A stretch of DNA of 64,000 nt from the NCBI RefSeq assembly GCF_011516885.1, contig NZ_WOTD01000002.1, positions 1 to 64,000 of the forward strand, in the 5' to 3' direction. Below are positions 36,244-45,859 of this stretch, in pieces. The position numbers and the translations under genes were made by a program. The notes beneath the pieces were generated by a model. That model worked only from the letters and a program-made list of their open reading frames with translations, made no database searches and was not told the origin of the DNA. Every line of letters begins with the position of its first letter. The first letter of the stretch is position 1. The DNA comes from Acetobacter lambici (GTDB lineage: Bacteria > Pseudomonadota > Alphaproteobacteria > Acetobacterales > Acetobacteraceae).

Positions 36244-37669
36244 ACGTCGCAAGTCCATGCGCCCCCTCCCGCCGATACCGACGGGGGACCTTCCGGTTGT
36301 TGTTATTGCCGGTCGCCCCAATGTGGGCAAATCCACCTTGTTCAACCGTCTGGTTGGGCGCAGGCAGGCGCTGGTGGCGGATACGCCCGGTGTCACCCGT
36401 GACCGCAAGGAAGGTGTGGCCCTTGTACGTGGCCGCCACATCCGTCTGATTGATACGGCCGGGCTGGAAGAGGCCGCACCAGACAGCCTGTTTGGCCGTA
36501 TGCGCGCTTCGTCCGAGAGTGCTGTGCAGGATGCGGACCTTATTCTGTTCTGCATAGATGCGCGCGCGGGCATTACCCCCGCTGATGAGCATTTTGCCCA
36601 ATGGATCCGCCGCCAGAACCGGCCCGTGCTGCTGATCGCCAACAAAGCGGAAGGGCGGCAGGGTACGGCGGCAGCGCTGGAAGCGTACAGGCTGGGTCTG
36701 GGTGACCCGCTCGGCCTGTCCGCCGAACATGGCGAGGGCGTGACCGACCTGATGTGGGAAATTGCCGAACGCCTGCCCGCCGACAAGGTGGAAGAGGAAG
36801 AGGACGAATGGGCCCCCGAACCCGAACTCTCGGAAGAGGAAGACATTCGCCCCAAAGGCCCGCTCAAAATTGCCATTGTCGGGCGGCCAAACGCGGGTAA
36901 GTCCACCCTGCTGAACACCCTGCTGGGTGAAGAACGCATGATTACCGGCCCCGAGCCAGGGCTTACGCGTGATTCCATTGCCGTAACCCTGCATGATGGG
37001 GACGATACATTCGAAATTGTTGATACGGCCGGTCTGCGCAAAAAGGCCCGTATTGATGAGGCGTTGGAGAAAATGTCCGTCTCCGCCTCCATTGAAGCCC
37101 TGAAAATGGCGGAAGTGGCAGTGCTGGTGCTGGATGCAACGCTTGGTGTGCATGAGCAGGATCTACAGATCGCCCGTCTGATCGAGCGCGAAGGGCGGGC
37201 CTGTGTGCTTGCCCTGAACAAGTGGGATGCAGTGGAAGACCGCACACTCACGCGCAAGGCCATTATGGACCGGCTGAGCATCTCCCTTGCTCAGATGCGC
37301 GGCGTGCCGGTTGTGACCTTTTCCGCCCTGACCGGTTCGGCGGTGCAAAAGCTGCTCCCCGCCGTGCGCGAGGCATGGACCGTGTGGAACGCCCGCGTAC
37401 CCACAGGGGCCCTGAACCGCTGGTTTGAGGAAATGCTTGAACGTCACCAGCCGCCATTGGTGGATGGTCGGCGGCTCAAGCTGCGTTACATGACGCAGGT
37501 TAAGTCCCGCCCACCGACCTTTGTTGTTTTTGGCACCAGAGCCGAGCAGATGCCCGATGACTACAAGCGGTATCTGGTTAATGGCCTGCGTGAAGCGTTT
37601 GACCTGCCGGGCGTGCCCATTCGGCTACAGATGCGCGGCACCAAAAACCCATATGCGAATAATCCCTGA
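36236..37669 (+). CDS. der: Ribosome biogenesis GTPase Der (EngA)
   Basis: An essential double-GTPase for 50S assembly. 477 residues. The first G domain has GRPNVGKST (about residues 25-33) and DTPGVTRDRK. The second has GRPNAGKST (near residue 220) and DTAGLRKK. An acidic linker (VEEEEDEW...EEEDI) joins them, and a KH-like domain follows at the C-terminus. The start overlaps the end of bamB. Confidence 0.96.
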   Translation: MVERRKSMRPLPPIPTGDLPVVVIAGRPNVGKSTLFNRLVGRRQALVADTPGVTRDRKEGVALVRGRHIRLIDTAGLEEAAPDSLFGRMRASSESAVQDADLILFCIDARAGITPADEHFAQWIRRQNRPVLLIANKAEGRQGTAAALEAYRLGLGDPLGLSAEHGEGVTDLMWEIAERLPADKVEEEEDEWAPEPELSEEEDIRPKGPLKIAIVGRPNAGKSTLLNTLLGEERMITGPEPGLTRDSIAVTLHDGDDTFEIVDTAGLRKKARIDEALEKMSVSASIEALKMAEVAVLVLDATLGVHEQDLQIARLIEREGRACVLALNKWDAVEDRTLTRKAIMDRLSISLAQMRGVPVVTFSALTGSAVQKLLPAVREAWTVWNARVPTGALNRWFEEMLERHQPPLVDGRRLKLRYMTQVKSRPPTFVVFGTRAEQMPDDYKRYLVNGLREAFDLPGVPIRLQMRGTKNPYANNP

Positions 37670-37781
37670 CCCTAACAGGTCAGGACTTGCGCAAAGGGGT
37701 GTCTGCTGCGGCTTTGTCATTGGGCTGACAGCTCTGCCACAGGCAGCAGCATGGCGCCCCCACAAGGAGCCAGAACCCAGC

Positions 37782-39173
37782 ATGACGCCCCCCCAGCAGA
37801 CCACGCCCCGCCAGCCAGCCCCCTCCGATGGTCTGCATGGCTCGGCCAGAAACTGGGCTATGCTGGCGGTCTCCCTGTCCGTTTTTCTGGCATTGCTGGA
37901 TTACGCCATTGCCAATGTGGCTCTGCCGGACATAGCGCGGGACCTTCGGGCCTCTTCCTCCTCCTCCATCTGGATCGTCAACGCGTATCAGATGGCCAGT
38001 CTGGTCTCTTTGCTACCACTGGCTGCTCTTGGTAGCCGCGTGGGGTTTGCGCGGCTGTGCCGGGCGGGTATTTTGCTGTTTATGGTGGCCTCGCTCCTGT
38101 GCGCCATGGCAACCAGCCTGCCCGTGCTTGCGGGTGCGCGGGTGTTGCAGGGCATAGGGGGCGCTTGCATCATGAGCGTGAACATCGCTCTGGTGCGCTT
38201 TATTTACCCCTCGGCGGAAATCGGGCGTGGTATGGCGCTCAACGGGCTGGTTGTGGCACTTGGCGTGGCTCTGGGGCCAACGGCTGCTGCGGGTATTCTT
38301 ACCTTTGCCTCATGGCCATGGCTGTTCTGGATCAACCTGCCTTTGGGGGCGGCAGCCCTTGGTATGGCGTTTTATGCCCTGCCCAACACCCCGCGCGCAC
38401 CCCATATGCCCGACGTAACCGGCAGTCTGCTGTGCGTTGTGGCTTTTGGGGCCTGCATTATGGGGGGCGATGGACTGGCGCATGCCCAGAACTGGGCCGC
38501 CTCTTTGGCCCTGCTGGCCTGTGGGCTTATGGCAGGCATGTGGCTGGTGCGGCGCGAGGCCCATATTCCCCAGCCCATTCTGCCGGTTGACCTGTTGCGA
38601 CGGCCAGACTTTGCCGTGGCGTTTACCACCGGATTTTGCGGCTTTATTGCCTCCAATTTTTACATCGTTTCCATGCCCTTTACCTTGCATGACGCGCTGG
38701 GTCTGAGTTCTGCCCAGACGGGGCTGCTCATTACGCCGTGGCCTATTGGCATCATCCTCTCGGCTCCGGTTATCCGCCGGGTGGCGGACCGTATTTCCGC
38801 TGGGGTCCTATCCTCCATTGGGCTGGGGCTTACGGCATCCGGCTTTTTTCTGCTCTGGCAACTGCCTGCGCACCCCGCACTGTGGGATATCGCATGGCGT
38901 ACGGCGCTGGCCGGGTGGGGCTTTGGGTGTTTTCAGCCCCCCAACAACAGGGCGATGATGGTCGCAGCCCCGCTGCACAGGGCTGGTGGAGCCAGCGGCA
39001 TGGTGCAGGTGGCCCGCCAAGCTGGTCAGACCGTTGGTGCTATGGGCGTTGCTGCTTTTTTTACCCTCTGGGCCGATGCGGCCAACCGTGAATGTCTGCT
39101 GGTAGCGGGCTGCGTGGCCCTGTTTGCAGCATTGCTCAGTGCGAGCCGCCTGCTGGTTGGGCGGTCTGCATAA
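37782..39173 (+). CDS. MFS multidrug efflux transporter (DHA2/EmrB-QacA type)
   Basis: 463 residues with about 14 predicted membrane helices. The helix-1 motif LDYAIANVALPDIA, the motif ARVLQGIGGACIM and the WLFWINLPLG segment identify the drug:H+ antiporter family 2. The substrate is unknown and there is no adjacent membrane-fusion or regulator gene. ATG 37782 is preceded by AAGGAG at 12 bases, slightly long; the open frame continues upstream into non-homologous sequence. Confidence 0.85.
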   Translation: MTPPQQTTPRQPAPSDGLHGSARNWAMLAVSLSVFLALLDYAIANVALPDIARDLRASSSSSIWIVNAYQMASLVSLLPLAALGSRVGFARLCRAGILLFMVASLLCAMATSLPVLAGARVLQGIGGACIMSVNIALVRFIYPSAEIGRGMALNGLVVALGVALGPTAAAGILTFASWPWLFWINLPLGAAALGMAFYALPNTPRAPHMPDVTGSLLCVVAFGACIMGGDGLAHAQNWAASLALLACGLMAGMWLVRREAHIPQPILPVDLLRRPDFAVAFTTGFCGFIASNFYIVSMPFTLHDALGLSSAQTGLLITPWPIGIILSAPVIRRVADRISAGVLSSIGLGLTASGFFLLWQLPAHPALWDIAWRTALAGWGFGCFQPPNNRAMMVAAPLHRAGGASGMVQVARQAGQTVGAMGVAAFFTLWADAANRECLLVAGCVALFAALLSASRLLVGRSA

Positions 39174-39210
39174 TGCGCCATGGTGGTGGCACAGGCGGGG
39201 AGAGCGTGAG

Positions 39211-40302
39211 ATGAAGGCATGCCTTGTATACCGGGACCGGCTTTTGCCCGCATCCGAGCAGGCCTTCATGCGCAGGCAGTACATGGCCTTCAGCCAGCTT
39301 AGGCCCTACTGGGTCGGTTGCCACCGCGATAACCCTCCGGCGGATATGGCCACCACCTTACGCATTATTGGCGAAGGTTCCATGTTGGGGCCATTGCGGC
39401 GGCTGGCGTTTAAACAAATGGGGTGGAGGGCAGGTCATGCGGTGGCCGATCTGGCTCCTGTTGTGGTGCATGCGCAGTTTGGCCGGGGTGGCGCGTTGGC
39501 GCTGCCTATTGCCCGGCAGTTGGGCCTGCCGCTGGTGGTAACCTTCCATGGGGGGGATGCGTTCAAGGACCGGCATTACCAAAAGCGTTTTCCCGCGCCT
39601 ATTTTTCAGCGCCGGTGGCAGGCATTGCTGGACTACAGCGCCTTGTTTGTGTGTGTCTCCGATGGAGTGCGGGATAAACTGTTAGAGCGCGGCGCACCTG
39701 CCCACAAGCTGGAGGTGCTGAGTATTGGCACGGAGGATGTACCGCCTGCCCGTGGGCCATTTGACCGTCTGGTGTTTGCCGGACGGTTTGTGGAAAAAAA
39801 AGGGCTCCCCGTACTGCTTGACGCCCTGCGTATTCTGGCCGGGTGGGGCATAACGCCCCCGGTCGTGCTGGCGGGTGACGGACCAATGCGTGCGGCCATG
39901 GAGCAGCAGGCGCAGGGGGTGGAGCATGTCTGTTTTGCAGGTTGGCTGAGTGCGGGGCAGTTGCGCCAGCAGCTTGAACACGCAGTGGCACTGGTTGTGC
40001 CCAGTGTGCGTGCAGCGGGCGGGGACCGGGAGGGCCTGCCCAGTGTGGCGGCCGAGGCTATGATGTGCGGCGTGCCGGTTGTGGCCTCAAGCGAGTCCGG
40101 GCTGGACGCAGCCATGCTGGGTGGAGCGGGCATGGTTGTGCCTGCGGGGGATGCGCAGGCGCTGGCTCAGGCTCTTGCTCATATTTTGCAGTCGGGTGTG
40201 CGGGGCGGCATGGGGCAGGCGGCGCGCGCGGTGGCGCGGGAGCAGCTTAGGGCGCAGGTCCAGTCCGCCAGACTGGAGCAGCGCCTTTTGTCCGTGCTGT
40301 AA
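39211..40302 (+). CDS. Glycosyltransferase family 4
   Basis: 363 residues of GT-B fold. The nucleotide-sugar binding half has [18 protein letters not shown] and the EX7E-type motif in GDREGLPSVAAEAMMCGVPVVAS. VVTFHGGDAF is in the N-terminal half. Its donor and acceptor are unknown; polysaccharide or LPS decoration is likely. GGGGAGAG lies about six bases before ATG 39211. The stop codon abuts the convergent gshA stop with no gap. Confidence 0.85.
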   Translation: MKACLVYRDRLLPASEQAFMRRQYMAFSQLRPYWVGCHRDNPPADMATTLRIIGEGSMLGPLRRLAFKQMGWRAGHAVADLAPVVVHAQFGRGGALALPIARQLGLPLVVTFHGGDAFKDRHYQKRFPAPIFQRRWQALLDYSALFVCVSDGVRDKLLERGAPAHKLEVLSIGTEDVPPARGPFDRLVFAGRFVEKKGLPVLLDALRILAGWGITPPVVLAGDGPMRAAMEQQAQGVEHVCFAGWLSAGQLRQQLEHAVALVVPSVRAAGGDREGLPSVAAEAMMCGVPVVASSESGLDAAMLGGAGMVVPAGDAQALAQALAHILQSGVRGGMGQAARAVAREQLRAQVQSARLEQRLLSVL

Positions 40303-41733
40303 TCAGATTTCGCTTTCAAGGAAAATGCGTGAGGCATCGCCCATCCACGGGCCGTAATAGCGTTCCAGCCAATGTTCGGCCTGTGTGGGTGCCCCCGCGG
40401 CAAGGGCTGTGAGCGGGGCCAGATAGACCCATTCGCTCGTCTGGCTCTGTTCATCCACCATATCGCGGTTTTGCAGACCATCCATGGAAATCGAGAGCAT
40501 GTGTGCTGCCAGGTCGCGCACCGTGCCTTCGCCCCATGGTGTGTCCAGCCCCATCATGGGCACAAGTTCGCGCAGTTTTACGTAGTCTTCCCATGGGCGC
40601 GCACGCACCAGTTCCCATGCGGCTTCCAGTGCTGAGTCATCATACAGCAGGCCGGTCCACAGAGCGGGCAGGGCCATCATCATCTCAGGCGATCCGGCGT
40701 CGGCTCCGCGCATTTCAAGGAACTGTTTGAGCCGCACATCGGGGAAGGCGGTTGTCAGGTGGTCCTCAAAATCTCCCATGGTGGGCGTTACGTCTTCCAG
40801 CCCGTCCTGGCGTTCCCCCTTCATCCATGCGCGGAAGGAGCGGCCAGCCACATTGCGCATCTTGCCGTCCCGCATGATGAAGTACATGGGCACGTCCAGC
40901 GCCCACTCCACGTAGCGTTCAAAGCCAAAGTCTTTTTCAAACACGCAGGGCGGCATGCCCGAGCGGGCATTGTCCGTATCGGTCCAGACCCGTGCGCGGT
41001 TGGAAAGGAAGTTATTGGGCTTGCCCTCCACAAACGGAGAGTTGGCAAACAGCGCCGTGGCCACGGGTTGCAGGGCCATGGAGACCTGCATCTTGCGCAC
41101 CATGTCCTGCTCGGAGCCAAAGTCCAGATTGACCTGCACGGTGCAGGTGCGCTGCATCATGTCCAGCCCCATGGTGCCGACCTTGGGCATGTAGTCGCGC
41201 ATAATGCCGTAGCGTGTTTTGGGCATCCATGGCTGGTCGGCACGGGTCGCGGTGGGGTGGAAGCCCAAAGGTGCAAAGCCCAGCCCCAGCTTGCGCGCCA
41301 GCGGGCGCACGGCATCAAAATGGTTGCTCAGTTCCTCGGCCGTGTCGTGCAGGGTGCGCAAGGGGGCACCCGAGAGTTCGAACTGCCCGGCGGGTTCGAG
41401 CGATATGGCCGCACCTGCGGCCTCCCCCTGACCTTTAAGCCCGATAATGCGTCCGTCATCAAGCACGGAGGTCCAGTCATCCGGTTCGGATTTGTGGAGG
41501 TTGCGTAGCAGGGTTTCTATACCGTTGGGGGTATAGGGTGGGGTTGCGTACGCTGCGCCACCGGCCTGCGGGGCGGCATCGCCCACCACGGCCTCGGGCC
41601 GCATAAAGCCGAATTTTTCGTGCTCGGTGCCTATGCGCCACGCATCACGCGGCTTGCAGCCCTGCGCAAGCAGTTCGGCAAGCTGCGAAATGGAACGGAT
41701 GGGCGTTGTATCTGAGGCACCGGGGTTGGACAT
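40303..41733 (-). CDS. gshA: Glutamate-cysteine ligase (plant/alphaproteobacterial type)
   Basis: ATP-dependent first step of glutathione synthesis. 476 residues, of the plant-like GCS2 type rather than the E. coli GshA type. Conserved stretches are IGTEHEKFGF, ISLEPAGQFELSGAP, MQRTCTVQVNLD and FEKDFGFERYVEWALDVPMYF. It lies 60 bases downstream of rsmE on the same strand; the rsmE-gshA pairing is frequent in alphaproteobacteria. Confidence 0.94.
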   Translation of the reverse strand: MSNPGASDTTPIRSISQLAELLAQGCKPRDAWRIGTEHEKFGFMRPEAVVGDAAPQAGGAAYATPPYTPNGIETLLRNLHKSEPDDWTSVLDDGRIIGLKGQGEAAGAAISLEPAGQFELSGAPLRTLHDTAEELSNHFDAVRPLARKLGLGFAPLGFHPTATRADQPWMPKTRYGIMRDYMPKVGTMGLDMMQRTCTVQVNLDFGSEQDMVRKMQVSMALQPVATALFANSPFVEGKPNNFLSNRARVWTDTDNARSGMPPCVFEKDFGFERYVEWALDVPMYFIMRDGKMRNVAGRSFRAWMKGERQDGLEDVTPTMGDFEDHLTTAFPDVRLKQFLEMRGADAGSPEMMMALPALWTGLLYDDSALEAAWELVRARPWEDYVKLRELVPMMGLDTPWGEGTVRDLAAHMLSISMDGLQNRDMVDEQSQTSEWVYLAPLTALAAGAPTQAEHWLERYYGPWMGDASRIFLESEI

Positions 41734-41793
41734 GAGGTTTTCTGTATCCCAAAAACAGCCTTGCGGTCGCGGAGCAAGACAGGAGCAATTGCC

Positions 41794-42567
41794 TTATTGT
41801 GATGAAACCGGGGCAGAGCGCAAGCCATTGCCCAGCAGCGCAAGCCCCGCCACCACGGCCGTATCGGCCCGCAACACCAGTGAACCAAGGGAAATTGGGG
41901 CAACAAAAGGGCGGTGGAGCAGGGTCTGGCATTCGCCATCACTCAACCCGCCCTCCGGCCCGATCAGGAGTCCGTCCCCCTTGCGCACCTGTGGCAATGC
42001 GGCGGGGGGTGCGCCATCACGCGCGTCTAAGCGCTCGATGGCGGCAAACAGGGTTGTGTGCTGCGGCCAGTTCCCCAGTAACGCGGGCAGGGTCTGCGCG
42101 GGGGCTATGGTGGGAATGTCCAGCCGCTCGCACTGCTCGGAGGCTTCCACGGCTATGGCGTGCAGGCGCTCGGGGTTGGTGCGGTGCGTGTTGGTGCGTT
42201 CGGTTATAAGCGGCAAAAATTCGGTCACGCCCAGTTCGGTGCCCATGCGCAGGACCAGATCGGTGGCGTCGCGCTTGAGCAGGGCAAAAGCCAGCCGGAG
42301 CGGGGGGCATGCCTGTGGCGGGCGGGTCTGGCGCTCAAGTGCCAAAGTGCCCCGGTCCTTGCGCAGATCGGCAATACTGGCCAGCCACTCCCCTGTGCCA
42401 GCTTGGAACACACGCACCTGATCTCCCGCTTTTTTGCGCAGGACGGTGCCAAGGTAGCGGGCCTGCTCGGGGGGGATGGGGCAGGGGACACCTGCGTGCG
42501 CGGCAGGGAGCAAGGTGGGGTCCACATACAGGCGGGGGAGGCGGGAGAGGCCATTCATGGCGGTCAT
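41794..42567 (-). CDS. rsmE: 16S rRNA (uracil1498-N3)-methyltransferase
   Basis: A SPOUT-family methyltransferase acting on helix 44 of 16S rRNA. 257 residues: an N-terminal PUA-like domain (RLYVDP, then RYLGTVLRKK.GD), followed by the knotted C-terminal domain with LLIGPEGGLSDGE and LGSLVLRADTAVVAGL. Translation may begin at Met4 (MNGLSR). Divergent from ubiA. Confidence 0.92.
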   Translation of the reverse strand: MTAMNGLSRLPRLYVDPTLLPAAHAGVPCPIPPEQARYLGTVLRKKAGDQVRVFQAGTGEWLASIADLRKDRGTLALERQTRPPQACPPLRLAFALLKRDATDLVLRMGTELGVTEFLPLITERTNTHRTNPERLHAIAVEASEQCERLDIPTIAPAQTLPALLGNWPQHTTLFAAIERLDARDGAPPAALPQVRKGDGLLIGPEGGLSDGECQTLLHRPFVAPISLGSLVLRADTAVVAGLALLGNGLRSAPVSSQ

Positions 42568-42734
42568 TTTTCGTGCGTCTGCTCAAGTAACGGAAGAACA
42601 GGCCCGGTTTACGCACGAAATACCCTGTTTTGCAAAGCAGGAGCGGGCGGGTGGTTATGGTCCGCCGCAGTTTGTGGCATAGGGAGGGGCGCAAAGACTG
42701 CCCGTTATTTTTGACTAAAGGCCTTATCAGAATC

Positions 42735-43655
42735 GTGTCTGCTCCCCCCATCAGCCATACCGACATCCGGGTTACGGGATGGATTGCCCGCCTCCCTCCC
42801 TCCTTGCAGGCTTATGCGTTGCTGGCCCGTCTGGACCGGCCCGTGGGCACATGGCTTTTGTGGCTGCCCGGTGTGTGGGGTATTCTGCTGCCGCAGGGCG
42901 TGGCCCCCTTGGAGCGGGTCAGGCTGATTGTACTGTTTGGTATTGGCAGTCTGGTCATGCGTGCGGCGGGGTGCGTTGTAAACGACATGTGGGACCGCGA
43001 CATTGACCGGCAGGTCGTGCGCACGGCGGGGCGGCCACTGGCCTGTGGTGCGTTGAGCATGCGGCAGGCCACGGGTTTTCTGGCTCTGTTGCTGGCCATG
43101 GGGCTTGGCGTGCTGGTGCAGCTTAATGTGCTCTCGTGGGTGCTGGGGGTCTCCTCTTTGGTGCTGGTGGGCCTTTACCCGCTGGCCAAGCGGTTTACGT
43201 GGTGGCCGCAGCTTGTCATGGGGTTTACGTTCGGGTTTGGGGCTCCCATGGGGTATGCGGCGGCAGCCGGGCAACTGACATGGGCGCAGGCCGTCCTTTA
43301 TGCCGCCACGATTGTCTGGCAGCTTGGGTTTGATACGATCTACGGTTTTCAGGACATGGAGGATGATGCCCGCATAGGCGTTAAATCCACCTCGCGGCTT
43401 ATGGCGGGTCGCGCACGCGGTTTTATTGGCGTGTGTTACGCCCTTACGGTTGTGCTGCTGGCGGGTGCTGGCGTGCTTGCAGGGGCGGGGGTGCTGTTCT
43501 GGCCCGCGCTGCTGTTGCCCGCTGTGCTGTTCTGGCGGCAGACTGTGGCGGTTGATCCGGCCCGGCCAGCCTTGTGCCTTGCGCAGTTCCGCACCAACCG
43601 CGAGATCGGACTGACCATTGCGCTGGCTCTGGCACTCGGGCTGCTGGCGGTTTGA
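42735..43655 (+). CDS. ubiA: 4-hydroxybenzoate polyprenyltransferase
   Basis: Attaches the polyprenyl tail to 4-hydroxybenzoate in ubiquinone synthesis, in the inner membrane. About 306 residues with eight to nine membrane helices. The first Asp-rich motif NDMWDRDIDRQV and the second, YGFQDMEDD, are intact, with ARLDRPVGTWLLWLPG at helix 1. The start is uncertain: GTG 42735 is the closest plausible start to the conserved region and lies only 13 bases after an AAAGG; the frame is open from 42630. Divergent from rsmE, as in many relatives. Confidence 0.9.
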   Translation: MSAPPISHTDIRVTGWIARLPPSLQAYALLARLDRPVGTWLLWLPGVWGILLPQGVAPLERVRLIVLFGIGSLVMRAAGCVVNDMWDRDIDRQVVRTAGRPLACGALSMRQATGFLALLLAMGLGVLVQLNVLSWVLGVSSLVLVGLYPLAKRFTWWPQLVMGFTFGFGAPMGYAAAAGQLTWAQAVLYAATIVWQLGFDTIYGFQDMEDDARIGVKSTSRLMAGRARGFIGVCYALTVVLLAGAGVLAGAGVLFWPALLLPAVLFWRQTVAVDPARPALCLAQFRTNREIGLTIALALALGLLAV

Positions 43656-43714
43656 GAGTATTACGTTGTTTGCTGGCGGTTCTGGCTGGCGGTCTAGAGT
43701 GAGAAGCCCCGTTC

Positions 43715-44380
43715 ATGAAAAGAGTTTTACGTGCTGTTGCGCCGTTATGTGCTGGTCTGCTCCTGTTTGCGGGGGCGGCACACGCGCAGGATGTTGCCGG
43801 TGAGGCGGAAGCATCAGCCTCGAGCGCGGTTGTCCCCGCCCGCCTGAGTGCGGCTGATCAGGCATGGGTTGCCAAAATAGAGCAGGCACTCAACCGTTCG
43901 CTCACGTTTGAAGCCCGCATCCAGCAGATTGATGCGGAGGGCAAGCGCACAACCGGCAAGGTGTGGATGAAGCGCCCCGGCCAGATGCGTCTGGCCTATG
44001 ACCCGCCATCTCCGCTGTTGCTGGTGGCCAATCAGGGCAAGGTGGTGTTCCGTGACAGCCAGTTGGACCAGACCACGGTTATTCCCATGGACCGCACACC
44101 ACTTGGGCTTTTGCTGGCCCCGCATGTCAGCCTGTCCGACGGGGTAACGGTCACCGCGTTCCGCCACGAGTCCGGTCTGGTTGCCGTGCGGCTTGTGCGT
44201 AATGCCTCCCCCGGAGATGGAAGCCTGACACTGGTTTTTTACGAAACCCCATTGGCCCTGCGCTCATGGAGTGTGCTGGACGCACAGGGGCGGGAGACAC
44301 GGGTCACCCTGTTTGACGTGCATCCGGGGGCGGATATTCCGGCCAGCATGTTCGACCTGCCTGCCCAGCCTGAAGAATAG
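43715..44380 (+). CDS. lolA: Outer-membrane lipoprotein carrier protein LolA
   Basis: A periplasmic shuttle that carries lipoproteins from LolCDE to the outer membrane. 221 residues with a cleavable signal peptide (MKRVLRAVAP to AHAQD, about 24 residues). The incomplete beta-barrel fold is recognisable from TFEARIQQ, GKVWMKRPGQMRLAYDPP and the later D..G....VTLFDV. The Ala/Ser/Glu-rich stretch after the signal is a longer linker than in E. coli. About 60 bases after ubiA. Confidence 0.88.
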   Translation: MKRVLRAVAPLCAGLLLFAGAAHAQDVAGEAEASASSAVVPARLSAADQAWVAKIEQALNRSLTFEARIQQIDAEGKRTTGKVWMKRPGQMRLAYDPPSPLLLVANQGKVVFRDSQLDQTTVIPMDRTPLGLLLAPHVSLSDGVTVTAFRHESGLVAVRLVRNASPGDGSLTLVFYETPLALRSWSVLDAQGRETRVTLFDVHPGADIPASMFDLPAQPEE

Positions 44381-44496
44381 CGGAACCGTTTTGGGCCTAC
44401 TGGAAAAACCCGCAACGCATGGCGATATTAAAGCCAGACAGGACCGATGTTTGAGACCGAGGGTATGAACGCCATGACCATACGGCACGCAGCGCC

Positions 44497-45849
44497 ATGA
44501 CGGAGGATGACCTGTTTGGCGCAACCCCACCATCCGCCGCAGGGGCAGCGGACGGCGCAGCGCGCGCGGGGGGGCGGTCTGCCCCAACCCAGCCACTGGC
44601 TGACCGTCTGCGCCCGGCCTGTCTGGCCGATGTGGTGGGGCAGGGGCATTTGTTGGGGCCAGAGGGCACACTAACCCTTATGCTCGAACGGGGCACCCTG
44701 CCCAGCCTGATCCTGTGGGGTGGGCCGGGGGTGGGCAAAACCACCATCGCCCGTCTGCTTGCACAGGCTGCGGGTCTGCGGTTCATGCAGATTTCGGCTG
44801 TGTTCTCGGGGGTGGCTGACCTTAAAAAAGCGTTTGATGCTGCCCGTAAGCTGGCTGCTGGCGGCGTGGGCACGCTGTTGTTCGTGGATGAAATTCATAG
44901 GTTCAACCGCGCCCAGCAGGATGGTTTTTTGCCTGTGGTGGAGGATGGCACCGTTGTGCTGGTAGGGGCCACGACCGAAAACCCCTCTTTTGCCCTGAAC
45001 TCGGCCCTGCTCTCACGCTGTCAGGTCATGGTGCTCAACCGGCTCGATGACCCTGCCCTTGAGGCCCTTCTGGTCCGCGCGGAGGAGGAGACAGGCCACC
45101 CTCTACCCCTAACGGAGGACGGCCGCGCCACCCTGCGCGCCATGGCGGATGGAGATGGGCGTTACCTGCTGAACATGGTGGAACAGGTGCTGAGCCTGAA
45201 AAACACCAAACCACTGGATGCACAGGCTCTGGCCCGGCTGCTGGCCAAAAGGGCCACTCTGTACGACCGGGACCGCGAGGAGCACTACAACCTTATTTCC
45301 GCACTCCACAAATCGCTCCGTGGCTCGGACCCCGATGCAGCGTTGTACTGGTTTGCGCGGATGCTGGAAGGGGGCGAGGACCCGCGTTATCTGGCCCGCC
45401 GCCTGACCCGCTTTGCCACCGAGGATGTGGGCATGGCCGACCCCAACGCGCTGCCGCTGGCCATAGCTGCGTGGGAGACATACGAACGGCTTGGCTCGCC
45501 CGAGGGGGAACTGGCTCTGGCCCAGCTTGTGGTGCATCTGGCCACGGCTCCCAAGTCCAACGCCGCATACAAGGCGTATGGGGCGGCCCGCCGCGCGGCC
45601 AAGGCCACAGGCAGCCTTATTCCCCCCGCCCATATTCTGAACGCGCCTACGCGGCTGATGCAGGATATTGGCTACGGCAAGGGGTACGAATACGACCACG
45701 ATGCGGAGGAAGGCTTCTCGGGGCAGAATTATTTCCCCGATGGTATGCGCCGCCAGACCTTTTATAATCCAACGGCCAGAGGCTACGAACGGGAGGTTAA
45801 ACACAGGCTGGAAACATGGTCCCGCTTGCGGGAACGGCGCCAGTCGTGA
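44497..45849 (+). CDS. rarA: Replication-associated recombination protein RarA (MgsA)
   Basis: An AAA+ ATPase related to clamp loaders, WRNIP1 and RuvB, acting at stalled replication forks. 450 residues: LADRLRPACLADVVGQ at the start, Walker A GGPGVGKTT, Walker B LLFVDEIHRFN, sensor 1 LVGATTENPSF, and a C-terminal tetramerisation domain with YEYDHDAEEGFSGQNYFPDG. The N-terminus carries about 25 Ala/Gly-rich residues. Followed within ten bases by rluC. Confidence 0.95.
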   Translation: MTEDDLFGATPPSAAGAADGAARAGGRSAPTQPLADRLRPACLADVVGQGHLLGPEGTLTLMLERGTLPSLILWGGPGVGKTTIARLLAQAAGLRFMQISAVFSGVADLKKAFDAARKLAAGGVGTLLFVDEIHRFNRAQQDGFLPVVEDGTVVLVGATTENPSFALNSALLSRCQVMVLNRLDDPALEALLVRAEEETGHPLPLTEDGRATLRAMADGDGRYLLNMVEQVLSLKNTKPLDAQALARLLAKRATLYDRDREEHYNLISALHKSLRGSDPDAALYWFARMLEGGEDPRYLARRLTRFATEDVGMADPNALPLAIAAWETYERLGSPEGELALAQLVVHLATAPKSNAAYKAYGAARRAAKATGSLIPPAHILNAPTRLMQDIGYGKGYEYDHDAEEGFSGQNYFPDGMRRQTFYNPTARGYEREVKHRLETWSRLRERRQS

Positions 45850-45859
45850 ATATCAGCGC